Shown piece after piece: positions 35,309-44,522 of a stretch of 64,000 bases of DNA. The number at the start of each line of letters is the position of its first letter. Position 1 is the first letter of the stretch. Both the position numbers and the translations under genes were made by a program. Origin of the DNA: Paenibacillus roseus (GTDB taxonomy: Bacteria; Bacillota; Bacilli; Paenibacillales; Paenibacillaceae); assembly GCF_016424485.1 (NCBI RefSeq), contig NZ_JAELUP010000065.1, positions 287,312 to 351,311 of the forward strand, written 5' to 3'. The notes under the pieces are model-generated. The model searched no databases and was not told the DNA's origin. It saw nothing but the letters and a program-made list of their open reading frames with translations.

Positions 35309-36298
35309 CTATTGTTTAGGCAGTACAAAACCCATCCGTTCCTTCACATCAAGTACAGTCTGATCCGCAATAGCCGCAGCCTTCTCGGCGCCGCTGCGCA
35401 ATATGTCATGCAGTTCTCCTGAGCTTCTAATCTCATGATATCGCGCCTGCAATGGCTCGATTACGGATACGACATATTCAGCCAGTTCCTTCTTGAACCC
35501 TCCGTACCCCTGACCCTCGTAACGAGCTTCAATCTCTTCAATGGATAATCCAGAGCAGTGGGAATAGATGCTTATCAAATTGCTGATTTCCGGCTTTTCT
35601 GCCGGGTTGTACTTGACCTCCCGACCGGAATCTGTCGTCGCACGGCTAATCTTCTTGCGAATGACATCCGGCGGATCGAGCAGTGCAATATAGCTGCCTG
35701 GATTCGGATTGCTTTTGCTCATTTTTTTGCTGGCGTCATCCAGAGACATAATTCGGGCTCCAATTTTCGGTGTGTACGTCTCCGGCATGGTGAAATAATC
35801 GCCATAACGGCTGTTGAAGCGCTGGGCCAAATCTCTTGTCAGCTCCAGATGCTGCCGCTGGTCATCACCTACAGGCACAAGGTCCGCATTATAGATGAGA
35901 ATGTCAGCCGCCATTAGCGTCGGATAAACGAATAATCCTGTCCCGACAGAGTCCTTGCCTGACGATTTATCTTTAAATTGCGTCATTCTCTCCAGCTCGC
36001 CCATATAAGACAATGTAGTAAACAACCAGCCCAGTTCGGCATGCGCCCGCACATGGGACTGCAGGAAGACATTCGCTTTGGCTGGATCAATTCCTGCCGC
36101 GATGAACAGCGCAGCTACCGCTTCCGACTGCTCGCGCAATGCCTGCGGCTCCTGCGGAACAGTAATCGCATGCAAATCCACGATCATAAAAAAACACTCA
36201 TGATCATTTTGCAGCTTTACGAAATTTTGCATCGCTCCGATGTAATTGCCCAGCGTCAGTTGTCCGCTTGGCTGAATGCCGGATAATACCCGTTTCAT
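35309..36298 (-). CDS. trpS: Tryptophan-tRNA ligase
   Basis: Class I aminoacyl-tRNA synthetase (329 aa). The HIGH-equivalent is in SGQLTLGNYIGAM and the KMSKS loop in KKMSKSNPNPG. VPVGDDQRQHLELTRDLAQ is a family segment. Length is normal. A complete T-box leader precedes it, so expression depends on uncharged tRNA-Trp. Confidence 0.97.
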   Translation of the reverse strand: MKRVLSGIQPSGQLTLGNYIGAMQNFVKLQNDHECFFMIVDLHAITVPQEPQALREQSEAVAALFIAAGIDPAKANVFLQSHVRAHAELGWLFTTLSYMGELERMTQFKDKSSGKDSVGTGLFVYPTLMAADILIYNADLVPVGDDQRQHLELTRDLAQRFNSRYGDYFTMPETYTPKIGARIMSLDDASKKMSKSNPNPGSYIALLDPPDVIRKKISRATTDSGREVKYNPAEKPEISNLISIYSHCSGLSIEEIEARYEGQGYGGFKKELAEYVVSVIEPLQARYHEIRSSGELHDILRSGAEKAAAIADQTVLDVKERMGFVLPKQ

Positions 36299-36304
36299 TT
36301 GTTA

Positions 36305-36557
36305 TCAGCCCCTCCATTTTTTTGAACACAAAAAAGACCTCTCGCAAGGGACGAGAGACCGTGGTGCCACCCTTATTCACCTGCATTGGACAAAAAGCCC
36401 AAAGCAAGCCTTTATGCTTCATAACGTGAAGCTTCCGGAGAAAAATCCCAGCTCAAGGCCCCATTCAGCAATAGCCCTCTGCACCGGCTCGCAGCATCCG
36501 CCGGCTCTCTGCTTGCATCGGAAAAACTATGCCTACTTATTCCTGTCATTGCCATTG
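36305..36557 (-). ncRNA. T-box leader (tRNA-Trp) of trpS
   Basis: On the minus strand the canonical T-box AGGGTGGCACCACGG is at 36373-36359, pairing with an uncharged NCCA end. It is directly followed by the terminator GGTCTCTCGT...GCGAGAGGTC with T6 (to about 36330). An AGAGAG element typical of stem I lies upstream near 36509, and TGG triplets compatible with a Trp specifier occur between them; the exact specifier was not settled. Confidence 0.92.
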
Positions 36558-36563
36558 TCCAAC

Positions 36564-36591
36564 ATTATAACTGCTCTACTCAAATTGTCAA
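36564..36591 (-). promoter_or_regulatory. Promoter of the trpS T-box transcript
   Basis: TTGACA (36591-36586), 16-base spacer, TATAAT (36569-36564); both hexamers are perfect. Confidence 0.8.
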
Positions 36592-36671
36592 GCTCAAACC
36601 TCCTGAACGATAGCAGATGCGAAAGTCTTTTTTTCACAACTAGTCCTATATGCAAAAGAACAAGCATAGGC

Positions 36672-36707
36672 TATAATAATTCGTAATCTTTACAGTAATA
36701 ATTACGA
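36672..36707 (+). promoter_or_regulatory. -10 box and Zur-like operator of ycgR-ycgQ
   Basis: TATAAT (36672-36677) is followed by CAGTAAT-A-ATTACGA (36693-36707). Compared with the Bacillus Zur box TCGTAAT-N-ATTACGA it differs at two positions. A further TCGTAAT half-site lies at 36681-36687. Overlap with the expected start of transcription fits repression. Confidence 0.6.
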
Positions 36708-36723
36708 GAAAGAAGGGGTTTGT

Positions 36724-37764
36724 TTGTCAACTTTTGTGCTTCGCTGGGCAACACCTCTGGTTACACTGACCTGCATAGGTCTGATGCTGCTTATTGTGAT
36801 GAATCGGGATATCAGCTTTCTTCGGTTGGATATGTCGTCGCTTCACTCCTTCAAAATTTTGTTCATTAGCCTGATTCTTGAAGCCTTCCCGTTTATTCTG
36901 CTTGGTGTATTCGCATCCTCCCTGCTTCAGGTATTTGTATCCGATCGAGTCATACAACAGCTCGCTCCGAAAAATCCGATTGCAGGCGTACTGTTCGGCA
37001 GCTTGCTTGGTATTTTGTTTCCGCTCTGCGAATGCGGCATGATTCCGGTTGTGCGCCGACTCATTCACAAAGGAATGCCGGCCTATATCGGAATCGTATT
37101 TATTTTAGCCGGCCCCATTCTTAATCCAATCGTCTACACCTCTACATATACCGCATTCCGGTCACAGCCCCAGATTGCTTATTCACGAATGGGACTCGCT
37201 TTCGCAGTCACCGTAGTCATTGGTTTGCTGCTTTACCGGTTTATGCGGGAGAATCCATTGAAGGAAATCCACAGTCATCGCCATGCCCATCATGGATACC
37301 ATCATTCAGACCATCACTCCCATGGTCAGCATCATCATGATGGCGGCTCTGCACGAGGAAACCGCATGGGCTCCATACTGGCTCACGCATCGGATGAATT
37401 TTTTGAGATGGGCAAATATTTGCTGTTTGGCGCCTTGCTTACAGCGTTTATTCAACTCGCGGTAAGTCGGGAAACTCTGCTCGGTATCGGCGAGCATCCT
37501 ATGCTGTCCAATTTGTTCATGATGGGATTTGCTTTTATTTTATCGATCTGCTCAACCTCCGACGCCTTTGTCGCCTCTTCCTTTAACGGAACCTTTAACG
37601 CCGGATCACTGCTTGCTTTCCTTGTGTTTGGGGCAATGATTGATTTCAAAAATACGCTCATGCTGTTTTCCGTATTCCGGGCGAAAATCGTGCTTTGGAT
37701 TATTGCCTTAACATTCCTGCTAGTGCTTGCCGGCTCTTATTTGTTTCAATATTTTTTCTTCTGA
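36724..37764 (+). CDS. YcgR-like permease (UPF0718/DUF318), His-rich
   Basis: A 346-aa permease with 8 or so TM segments. The family motif is PLCECGMIPVVRRLI near residue 100. The central cytoplasmic loop is a histidine-rich tract (HSHRHAHHGYHHSDHHSHG), typical of zinc-handling transporters. Start TTG 36724 follows AAGGGG. The adjacent ycgQ-like gene and the Zur-like box suggest a zinc-starvation role, an inference. The pair is conserved in Bacillus as ycgR-ycgQ. Confidence 0.82.
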   Translation: MSTFVLRWATPLVTLTCIGLMLLIVMNRDISFLRLDMSSLHSFKILFISLILEAFPFILLGVFASSLLQVFVSDRVIQQLAPKNPIAGVLFGSLLGILFPLCECGMIPVVRRLIHKGMPAYIGIVFILAGPILNPIVYTSTYTAFRSQPQIAYSRMGLAFAVTVVIGLLLYRFMRENPLKEIHSHRHAHHGYHHSDHHSHGQHHHDGGSARGNRMGSILAHASDEFFEMGKYLLFGALLTAFIQLAVSRETLLGIGEHPMLSNLFMMGFAFILSICSTSDAFVASSFNGTFNAGSLLAFLVFGAMIDFKNTLMLFSVFRAKIVLWIIALTFLLVLAGSYLFQYFFF

Positions 37765-37799
37765 CCGGACCATAGCAAATTGCTGAAAGGAGCGTGCAC

Positions 37800-38717
37800 A
37801 TGCTTGTTCATCACCTGCTTCGCGGAACCATACTATCGGGATTCGCTTTTCTGATTGTATATCTGACCAAAACCGATCAGCTTGCGCTATACATTGCTCC
37901 CCGGATGGCCACCTATGTCAAACTGTCGGCCATCGGCTTGTATGCAGCGTCCATGTACCAGTTCTATCTCGTATTTCGGATATGGTCAGGCAGCCGCACT
38001 GAGCCGGACTGTGATTGCGACCATACTCCCTCTCCCTCCCTTACAAAAAATACGATGATTTACGGGTTGTTCCTGCTGCCGCTCTGCCTCGGGTTTCTAC
38101 TGCCGAACACGATCATGGACAGTACAATCGCCGCTAAAAAAGGAATGAGCCTGAACGGAGCAATCAATATTGCCAGGCCGTCTGAAGCGAAGGCTTCCGG
38201 TACGGGAAATTCGCCGTCGCTGGCTGATGCTTCCCCCAGTAACAGCACTCAAGGCCGGGCAGCACCATCACCGGACGACATGTTCCCGTCTGACGTATAT
38301 ACTGAAAGCTATGCCGCTTATGCCAAAAAATTATATACCCAAGACCTCATTGAGGTTTCAGAGAAACAATTTATCGAGATTCTTACAACACTTGACCTCT
38401 ATCGGGAGCCATTCCTCGGCAAGCAGGTCGCACTCAGCGGATTCGTGTATCGCGAGCCGGAGATGTCTGCATCCCGATTTGCGCTGAGCCGCTTTGCCAT
38501 GAACTGCTGTTCCGCTGATGCACTTCCCTACGGTCTTATGGTCACTTATCCGAAGGCAGAAAAGTACAAGAATGATACTTGGCTGAAAATTACTGGAACG
38601 CTGGAACTCTCGGAGTATAAGGGCAACCCTGTGCTTCAGCTCAAGGCTGCCGAGTTGGAAAGTATTCCTGCCCCCGACTCCCCTTATGTATATCCTGACT
38701 ATGATTTTGGGTCTTGA
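37800..38717 (+). CDS. YcgQ-like protein (TIGR03943/DUF1980)
   Basis: A 305-aa membrane-anchored protein. It has three or so TM segments in the first 115 residues, a low-complexity linker, then a beta-rich soluble domain (about 190-300) with CCSADALPYGLMV, the family's conserved double cysteine. ATG 37800 was chosen because AAAGGAG ends 6 bases upstream; a GTG at 37794 overlaps it. It follows the permease gene by 35 bases and probably functions with it in metal uptake or export. Confidence 0.82.
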   Translation: MLVHHLLRGTILSGFAFLIVYLTKTDQLALYIAPRMATYVKLSAIGLYAASMYQFYLVFRIWSGSRTEPDCDCDHTPSPSLTKNTMIYGLFLLPLCLGFLLPNTIMDSTIAAKKGMSLNGAINIARPSEAKASGTGNSPSLADASPSNSTQGRAAPSPDDMFPSDVYTESYAAYAKKLYTQDLIEVSEKQFIEILTTLDLYREPFLGKQVALSGFVYREPEMSASRFALSRFAMNCCSADALPYGLMVTYPKAEKYKNDTWLKITGTLELSEYKGNPVLQLKAAELESIPAPDSPYVYPDYDFGS

Positions 38718-38735
38718 TTGCAAATCCAACCGGTT

Positions 38736-38871
38736 CTATATAAGTTGAACGAAAGGAAGTCAGGCAAGGTCTGCGTGTGAAAGGTTCTTCCGATCGCTGT
38801 TGTTCCCTGATTCTCCAGAATCCTTTCACACTCCGGCTGCCCACTTCCGTTTCTTTAGTTCAACTTACATA
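38736..38871 (+). repeat. MITE-like repeat, copy 2
   Basis: About 136 bp with outer inverted ends TAAGTTGAAC (38741-38750) and GTTCAACTTA (38858-38867), a second level GGAAGT/ACTTCC, and an inner perfect pair GTGTGAAAGG (38775-38784) / CCTTTCACAC (38822-38831). It encodes nothing. It lacks the central segment of copy 3. Confidence 0.75.
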
Positions 38872-38892
38872 GACATCTCAGGAATTCCTCTT

Positions 38893-38941
38893 AAAAAAGA
38901 AGCTGCTGCGAATACATCATGTTTCGCAGCGCTTCTTTTTT
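38893..38941. terminator. Bidirectional terminator between convergent genes
   Basis: AAAAAAGAAGC and GCTTCTTTTTT flank a GCTGCGA/TCGCAGC stem, giving T6 on both strands. It serves ycgQ and the minus-strand gene at 38959. Confidence 0.88.
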
Positions 38942-38958
38942 AATCCAAACCTTCTTGA

Positions 38959-39372
38959 TCAATTCGTATCGCGCAGACCTCTGTTTTTTGGCTGGTATCT
39001 GAACAGCCAGTTGGCGGAGTTATAATTCGACTCATATTGAATGCTTGCCGACCAGGTTCCGGCATTCGGCCGTACAGAGAAGTCATACATAATTTCCCCA
39101 TGCGTCCAATTTCGCTTCATTTTGAGCGCGTCAACTGCCATTTGGCGGAATGCCCTGACCTGAGGGACGGTCAACCCAGCGCTCTGTTCAGGCTTTTTCA
39201 GCTCCCCGTTGCGGCATTCGATCGGATGATGCTTGATTCCAAATTTCCCTATGGTATTATTGCGAATCTGAATTGTAACCGTCCCTGACATTGCATGCGT
39301 CAGCTCATCCTCCAGTTCACGGAATACAAAATCAATCTGCCGGGCTAATGGCATTTCCTCCAACCCCATCAT
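38959..39372 (-). CDS. Conserved hypothetical protein
   Basis: A 137-aa soluble protein (QIDFVFRELEDELTHAMSG; GTVTIQIRNNTIGKFGIKHH; MYDFSVRPNAGTWSASIQY), probably alpha/beta. ATG 39372 follows AAAGAGG by 7 bases. It is monocistronic, convergent with ycgQ and divergent from the chemoreceptor. No domain was recognised. Confidence 0.65.
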   Translation of the reverse strand: MMGLEEMPLARQIDFVFRELEDELTHAMSGTVTIQIRNNTIGKFGIKHHPIECRNGELKKPEQSAGLTVPQVRAFRQMAVDALKMKRNWTHGEIMYDFSVRPNAGTWSASIQYESNYNSANWLFRYQPKNRGLRDTN

Positions 39373-39587
39373 TAATACACCTCTTTATCCTTTATTTCTC
39401 AATGCTACCAAATAGGTAGCAAGACTCATTATAAAATCAAAAATCAGAAATTTCAACTATTTTAGACATTATGTCAGTATAAAATAGTTCTTTTTTCCTT
39501 TATTTTTTTGATTTAATATAGAATTATAGACCTACCAATCAGGACGATGCTATAATATGGTTAATCAACTAAAGGGGGATGCAGCTT

Positions 39588-40841
39588 ATGCAATGGCTTA
39601 ATTCATTGTCCATCCGCAATAAGATTTTAATAGGAAGCTACTCGATTGTTATTTTATTTTCGATTGCTATCCTCGCCATTACAATTATTGCTGGCGCTCC
39701 ATTTCATGTAAGCCTTCTCATTATTGTTGCCCTGGCAATTATTGCGTACCCTGTTTCAGGCTTTATCGGCAAAACAATCACCCACTCTATAAGTGAATTG
39801 ACCGACGTCGCATTCCGTATTTCCAAAGGAGATTTCTCCCAGCGTGTCGATGTGAACAGCACTGTCGGCGAGTTAGGCCATTCCTTCAACAGCATGATTG
39901 ACAAACTGAAAGATATATTGAATGAGTCGCTGAAGATCTCGCGTATTGTGTCCGACTCAAGCGGCAGCATTCTGGATAAAAATAAAGAACTGAAAACTAT
40001 TATGGAACAGGTAACGCATTCATGCGGGGAACTGGCTGTAGGGGCCAACGAAATCTCCGATGATGTTTCCGGCATGAGCGACTCTATTCAAGGAATTGAA
40101 GAAAAAATTGCGGCCTATGCGGATACAACCAGACAAATCAACTATCAGTCGGAGCTGACCTTGTCCCTTGTCGAAAAAGGGCGTCAGTCCGTTGAGAGTC
40201 AAAGTGAGAGTATGCGTCAGAATGTTGAGGCTACAGCTATTGTGTCGGAGACAATTGAAGAACTGTCCCGCAAGGCCGAAGGCATTACGAAGATTACGAA
40301 GACCATCTCCGAAATAGCCGAACAGACGAACCTCCTGTCCCTCAATGCTTCCATCGAAGCGGCACGGGCCGGAGAGCATGGTCGGGGCTTTGCCGTTGTT
40401 GCTCAGGAAGTGCGCAATCTGGCCGAGGAATCCTCTGCTTCGACAAAGGAAGTATTTGGTCTCGTTCGGGGCATTGAGCAGAGCGTCAAAAACGCAATCG
40501 AGAAAATACATGCCAACGAACAAATTGTAAAAGAACAAAATGAACGTTTGAAAGAATCTGAGCAAGTCTTCCATGAAATTGTAAGCAGCGTGCAGTTCAT
40601 TACCGGACAAATCTCCGCGTTCTCCTCGGAGATGGAGCAGATGCTCGACAGCGCGCGCAGCATTTCCAGCTCCATTCAGAACATCTCGGCAATTACCCAA
40701 GAATCAGCTGCCGGCACTCAGGAAGTATCAGCGTCCATGAATGAGCAGATTACTTCGGTGCAGGAAGTCGTGGATGAAACCGAAACCATGCAGCAGATGG
40801 TGACCAAACTGCAAAAAACAATTCAGGTCTTCAAGTTCTAA
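39588..40841 (+). CDS. Methyl-accepting chemotaxis protein without an extracellular sensor
   Basis: A 417-aa receptor. A TM hairpin occupies residues about 12-60 with only a few residues outside. HAMP follows ([20 protein letters not shown]), then a coiled-coil signalling domain with the hairpin tip [20 protein letters not shown] and [15 protein letters not shown], which binds CheA/CheW. Because the loop is too short for ligand binding, it probably senses membrane state or an internal cue. ATG 39588 follows AAAGGGGG by 9 bases; an ATG three codons earlier is too close. A plausible promoter (TAGACC, 18, TATAAT at 39551) lies upstream. Confidence 0.88.
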   Translation: MQWLNSLSIRNKILIGSYSIVILFSIAILAITIIAGAPFHVSLLIIVALAIIAYPVSGFIGKTITHSISELTDVAFRISKGDFSQRVDVNSTVGELGHSFNSMIDKLKDILNESLKISRIVSDSSGSILDKNKELKTIMEQVTHSCGELAVGANEISDDVSGMSDSIQGIEEKIAAYADTTRQINYQSELTLSLVEKGRQSVESQSESMRQNVEATAIVSETIEELSRKAEGITKITKTISEIAEQTNLLSLNASIEAARAGEHGRGFAVVAQEVRNLAEESSASTKEVFGLVRGIEQSVKNAIEKIHANEQIVKEQNERLKESEQVFHEIVSSVQFITGQISAFSSEMEQMLDSARSISSSIQNISAITQESAAGTQEVSASMNEQITSVQEVVDETETMQQMVTKLQKTIQVFKF

Positions 40842-40890
40842 ATAGTTGTTCCTCTACTCCTATGAGATGTGTCAAATAGTACATAAGTAT

Positions 40891-40944
40891 AAACGGCTTT
40901 GTCGTCCTTTGACGGGTAAAAACATCGTTTCGCGATAAGGAAAT
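40891..40944 (+). repeat. Hairpin repeat family, copy 4
   Basis: AAACGGCTTTGTCGTCCTTTGACGGGTAAAA, split here for length by its core CCTTTGACGGG, then ACATCGTTTCGCGATAAGG. It is the copy closest to copy 3 and lies between the convergent chemoreceptor and CAP genes. Confidence 0.55.
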
Positions 40945-40949
40945 AGAAG

Positions 40950-40988
40950 GGGCCTCCGTGTGAAATTGAATCTTTCACACGGAGGCCC
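40950..40988. terminator. 16-bp perfect hairpin, probable bidirectional terminator
   Basis: GGGCCTCCGTGTGAAA (40950-40965) pairs completely with TTTCACACGGAGGCCC (40973-40988) around a 7-base loop. No T-run follows on either strand, but its place between convergent genes suits termination. The GTGTGAAA core also occurs in the MITE-like repeats. Confidence 0.5.
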
Positions 40989-41080
40989 TGCTCTGTTCAA
41001 TTGATATAACGACAAATGAGATTTTTTTAATTATGGCGAATTAAAAATTTTTCATCTTTTGATAATGTCCTATCTGATAA

Positions 41081-41893
41081 TTAGCCAGTGAATTCCTGAA
41101 CCCATTGGCCATTGTAATAACCAACGCCGATTTTGGTGTAATTGGCGTTCAGAATATTGGCGCGGTGTCCCTGGCTGTTCATCCAGTCGTTCATTACCTG
41201 TGCAGGGGACTTTTGGCCGCTGGCAATGTTCTCCCCGGCATAGGAATACTTGATACCGTAACGGGTCATCATATCAAATGGCGAACCATAAGTTGGCGAG
41301 GTATGGCTGAAGTATTTGTTGTCGTACATATCCTTCGCCTTGTCTTGAGCTACCTTAGCCAATGCAGAATCGGAGACAAGAGCCTTCAATCCCGCCTTGG
41401 AACGCTCTACATTCACAAGTCTGACAACCTCCGCCTCAAACTTGCCTTGCTCGGTTTGAGTCCCTTCGTTAGGGTTGGCTGGCTTGTCAGGTGTTTCGGG
41501 AGTTGTTACGGGCTTGGACGGCGCTGTTGGGGCATTTCCATTGCCTGATTTTGGTGATTCCGGTTTCACAGGGGGCGTAGGAACTTCCCCCTGGGAAGAG
41601 CCTGAACCTGCAGACGGAAGGTTTTTCAGAATATCCTGCAAATTAAAGTTGAAGCCCGGGAAGGAACCGTCGCTAGGGATATTGAAAAACTGTGAATTTG
41701 AATTCAGCAAATCTTCTAAAGAGACGTTCTGGCTCGAAAAAACGGTGATTGTCTTGCCATTCACCTGAAATTTCACTGGAATCGTATTCACGTCCGGCGC
41801 AGCCGATGCTGTGCCTGCACTTATTCCTCCTGCTGCGATCAATGCTGCTGCCAGTGTTCCGGCAATCGTACGGTGAAACAAACGCTTACTCAT
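41081..41893 (-). CDS. Secreted CAP-domain (SCP/YkwD-like) protein
   Basis: A 270-aa exported protein. A signal peptide (residues about 1-32, cleavage near TASAAP) is followed by a beta-rich 70-residue segment, a Pro/Thr/Lys-rich linker (about 95-150) and a C-terminal CAP domain (EVVRLVNVERSKAGLKALV; KYFSHTSPTYGSPFDMM; GENIASG; NDWMNSQGHRANIL). Bacterial CAP proteins are widespread wall or spore surface proteins of unclear activity. It is monocistronic. Confidence 0.88.
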   Translation of the reverse strand: MSKRLFHRTIAGTLAAALIAAGGISAGTASAAPDVNTIPVKFQVNGKTITVFSSQNVSLEDLLNSNSQFFNIPSDGSFPGFNFNLQDILKNLPSAGSGSSQGEVPTPPVKPESPKSGNGNAPTAPSKPVTTPETPDKPANPNEGTQTEQGKFEAEVVRLVNVERSKAGLKALVSDSALAKVAQDKAKDMYDNKYFSHTSPTYGSPFDMMTRYGIKYSYAGENIASGQKSPAQVMNDWMNSQGHRANILNANYTKIGVGYYNGQWVQEFTG

Positions 41894-41974
41894 GAAATCA
41901 TCCTCCTCGTGTTTTGGGTGCTTTTGGTGACGTGTCCCATAGTAACACGAACAAGATATGATTTCATTCCATAA

Positions 41975-43126
41975 TTATTGGGAGATTAAATATTTCTCAT
42001 GCAGAAAGTCCGCCATTTTGTTATGCTTGCGCATCGATTTCTCATGAACCAGGTTGATTTTGCCATTATCGAGTTTTCCGAATCTCTCTGCCAGCTCCTC
42101 GTTATCATGCGACCAGTCGATGCCATCGAGAGCTGTCAGACAAGATGTCCATTCCGGATTATACACGCCGTTTTTGTACAAAAATCCATTCGCATACAAT
42201 GCGATTGCTTCCTGAACGACACGTGTCGAGGACACATACTGGGATAAGCCTGGCTGTTCAGGCAAATGCGGCAGAATACCGTTCAGATATTGATGCAATA
42301 TTTCGATATGGGCCGGAATATCCTTGCGGATCTTGCGCGCCATCTCATAGGAAGGCTGCATTTTGCCTGTATACAACAAGGTTGCAGTGGAATAGAGCCA
42401 GCTGAAGCAAGTGAAATTTTTATTGAACGCAGTCAGGTTGTTGCGACGCTCTATGCCTGCTGATTTCAACAGTTCATTGTAATCTGCGACCTGCTGCATG
42501 ACGAGATTAAGCGGATCGGTGGAGTCAAAGGAATGGCCCAGTTCCTTGCTGACCAGTTGCACTTTGGAGTTGATATCGCCAAACAACTGCTTCTCTTCTT
42601 CTTCATCCAATCCAATGTAAAGCTGAACGGACAGTTCGCTCTCCATCAGGTCCAGACGGCGCGCTTCGATTTCAGCCAGCAGACCTTCCGTCTGTTCCAG
42701 CTCCTCAACAAGCGACTTATCCTCCGTATCTCTCCTGGATTTTACCTTGAGCTGTGCAGCCTTTCTCTCGACCTTGCGAACTTCCTTAAGCAGTTGCTCA
42801 TTCACATAGCCGAGCGCCTGAATCCGGTGCTGGCCATCAAGAATGCTCAGCTTGGAGCCATGACGAAGAATAAGGTCCCCCTCTTCTCTGGCAAGCTGTT
42901 TTACCTGACGCAGCGACAACGTTACCGGACCAAAAAATACATGCTCCAGCTCCCGTTCCTGCAAATAGTTCGCAATTTTGCGACGCTGCATCGGACTTAG
43001 TTTCCGCTGCACCATCGGATCAATCGCGGTATAGTTCAACAAATCCTGAACGCGAAGCGAGACGGTTGCTACCCCGAAGCTCTCGCAGTAAGGATGAATG
43101 GTCATTTGTAAACGTAAGCCGTCCAT
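41975..43126 (-). CDS. DGQHR-domain (DndB-like) protein, second of a tandem pair
   Basis: A 383-aa protein with the DGQHR motif (LSILDGQHRIQALGYVNEQ) near residue 95, a long coiled coil (about 110-165) rich in Lys/Glu, and the companion motif LFGDINSKVQLVSKEL. DndB proteins regulate or modulate phosphorothioate DNA modification. No dndA, C, D or E genes lie nearby, so the job is probably different. Its ATG shares a base with the stop of the upstream paralogue (TAATG), giving coupled translation. Confidence 0.75.
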   Translation of the reverse strand: MDGLRLQMTIHPYCESFGVATVSLRVQDLLNYTAIDPMVQRKLSPMQRRKIANYLQERELEHVFFGPVTLSLRQVKQLAREEGDLILRHGSKLSILDGQHRIQALGYVNEQLLKEVRKVERKAAQLKVKSRRDTEDKSLVEELEQTEGLLAEIEARRLDLMESELSVQLYIGLDEEEEKQLFGDINSKVQLVSKELGHSFDSTDPLNLVMQQVADYNELLKSAGIERRNNLTAFNKNFTCFSWLYSTATLLYTGKMQPSYEMARKIRKDIPAHIEILHQYLNGILPHLPEQPGLSQYVSSTRVVQEAIALYANGFLYKNGVYNPEWTSCLTALDGIDWSHDNEELAERFGKLDNGKINLVHEKSMRKHNKMADFLHEKYLISQ

Positions 43127-44262
43127 TATTCAGCTGCCTCCTTATCGGAAATCAACAATAATTGATGCCCATTATAAAAATCACGAATAAAATGATAGGC
43201 CTTCATAATCCGGCTGCGGCGTGGCAGACGGTCCTTCTCATCGTCCTTGTAGATTTCATTCCATTCCACATGAGGCAAAATCTGCATCGCATGCTTCAAG
43301 TTGTAGACATTGAACTGCTGCGTTTTGAACGCTTCCTCATGGAGGAACAACGACAAGGCAATCTGAACGTTCTCAGTCCAGCATATTTCCGATTTGCTTG
43401 GCTGCGGCAAATAGTTGAGCATCAGCTCAAAATATTCCGCTGCCTGTTCCATGCCTCGCGTCAGATCCGCCTCCGTATAATGATAGCCGTTGTTTCTGGC
43501 AGCGGATTTCAGACGACCCTCGAATAGCCCGACCATCAATTCGATCAACAGGTGATAGCTCCACAAATATTCCGGCGCCTTCCCCCGCTCAGAGTGCATA
43601 TCAACCCGAATGTTTTCCATGACGGGATATTCCTGCACCAGTCTGCTGGCCATTACATGATAAAATCTGCGCTGATCGCGCAGCACAGCCAGATTGCCCC
43701 CAATTTTACGCGGAAGTTTATTAATATCGGAGAATAATTGACGTTCCTGCTTCGCATTAATGTCGAGGTAAATCATCACGGAAATCGGAAAATCATACAA
43801 TCTGCGCAGTTTCTTCGTAATTTCCTCCATCCGCTCGTATTCCCGACGATCCTTGGCACGCGCCATATTGCTTTGAAGCGTTTCCATAAGACGACGGAAC
43901 GCCGCAAGCCTGTGCTGACCGTCAACGACATAACATTTTTCCATCGCCTGGAGATTCAGGGTCTGACTGGACTCATCATACTGACCTGCTCCTCTGGCTG
44001 ACAGAATAATGCCTGGGAAGTATACGGTTTGACCATGATCCAGATAGAGCAGGACATAGTCCATCAACTTGGATAAATTTTGCGGGATAAGCTGACGCTG
44101 CACTTCAAGATCAATCTCATAGATGGAAAAAAGCTTGCTCATCGGCAATGTTGTCGATAGTGTTGTTTGTCCGAACGTTCGGGCCAGCTTCCCCGGAATC
44201 TCAATATAGGAAGGGCTTTTGTGCTGTGAAATCAAATCGGATAAAGATTCAATCGTATCCAC
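43126..44262 (-). CDS. DGQHR-domain (DndB-like) protein, first of a tandem pair
   Basis: A 378-aa paralogue of the next gene with CYVVDGQHRLAAFRRLMETL, a coiled coil after it, and YLDINAKQERQLFSDINKLPR. The start is GTG 44262, 10 bases after AAAGGAG. The pair shares layout but little sequence, so it is an old duplication and may form a heteromer. The 259-base upstream spacer holds AT-rich promoter-like sequence. No nuclease or methylase is adjacent. Confidence 0.75.
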   Translation of the reverse strand: MDTIESLSDLISQHKSPSYIEIPGKLARTFGQTTLSTTLPMSKLFSIYEIDLEVQRQLIPQNLSKLMDYVLLYLDHGQTVYFPGIILSARGAGQYDESSQTLNLQAMEKCYVVDGQHRLAAFRRLMETLQSNMARAKDRREYERMEEITKKLRRLYDFPISVMIYLDINAKQERQLFSDINKLPRKIGGNLAVLRDQRRFYHVMASRLVQEYPVMENIRVDMHSERGKAPEYLWSYHLLIELMVGLFEGRLKSAARNNGYHYTEADLTRGMEQAAEYFELMLNYLPQPSKSEICWTENVQIALSLFLHEEAFKTQQFNVYNLKHAMQILPHVEWNEIYKDDEKDRLPRRSRIMKAYHFIRDFYNGHQLLLISDKEAAE

Positions 44263-44480
44263 TTATCTGTCACTCCTTTGTTATATCATCATAGCTCACG
44301 GTGATACCTAATTTATAAGTATATCAAACTAGATGCAAGATTTACATGAGCAATTTTGTTGGATCATAGCCGATCTTATGGCAATTTAAACCTTTTTATG
44401 ACATTTTCCTAAAATTAATGTCCAACTTTGTATAATTATCTTGCAAAAGGTATTTTCTCGTCTATTTCCGGAAGACATAA

Positions 44481-44514
44481 CAAAACGAATCCCCTCGTCC
44501 TGCGAGGAGATTCT
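44481..44514 (-). terminator. Terminator of the ectoine operon
   Basis: GAATCTCCTCG-CAGGA-CGAGGGGATTC on the minus strand, then GTTTTG, directly after the UPF0316 stop. Confidence 0.7.
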
Positions 44515-44522
44515 CCATAGGT

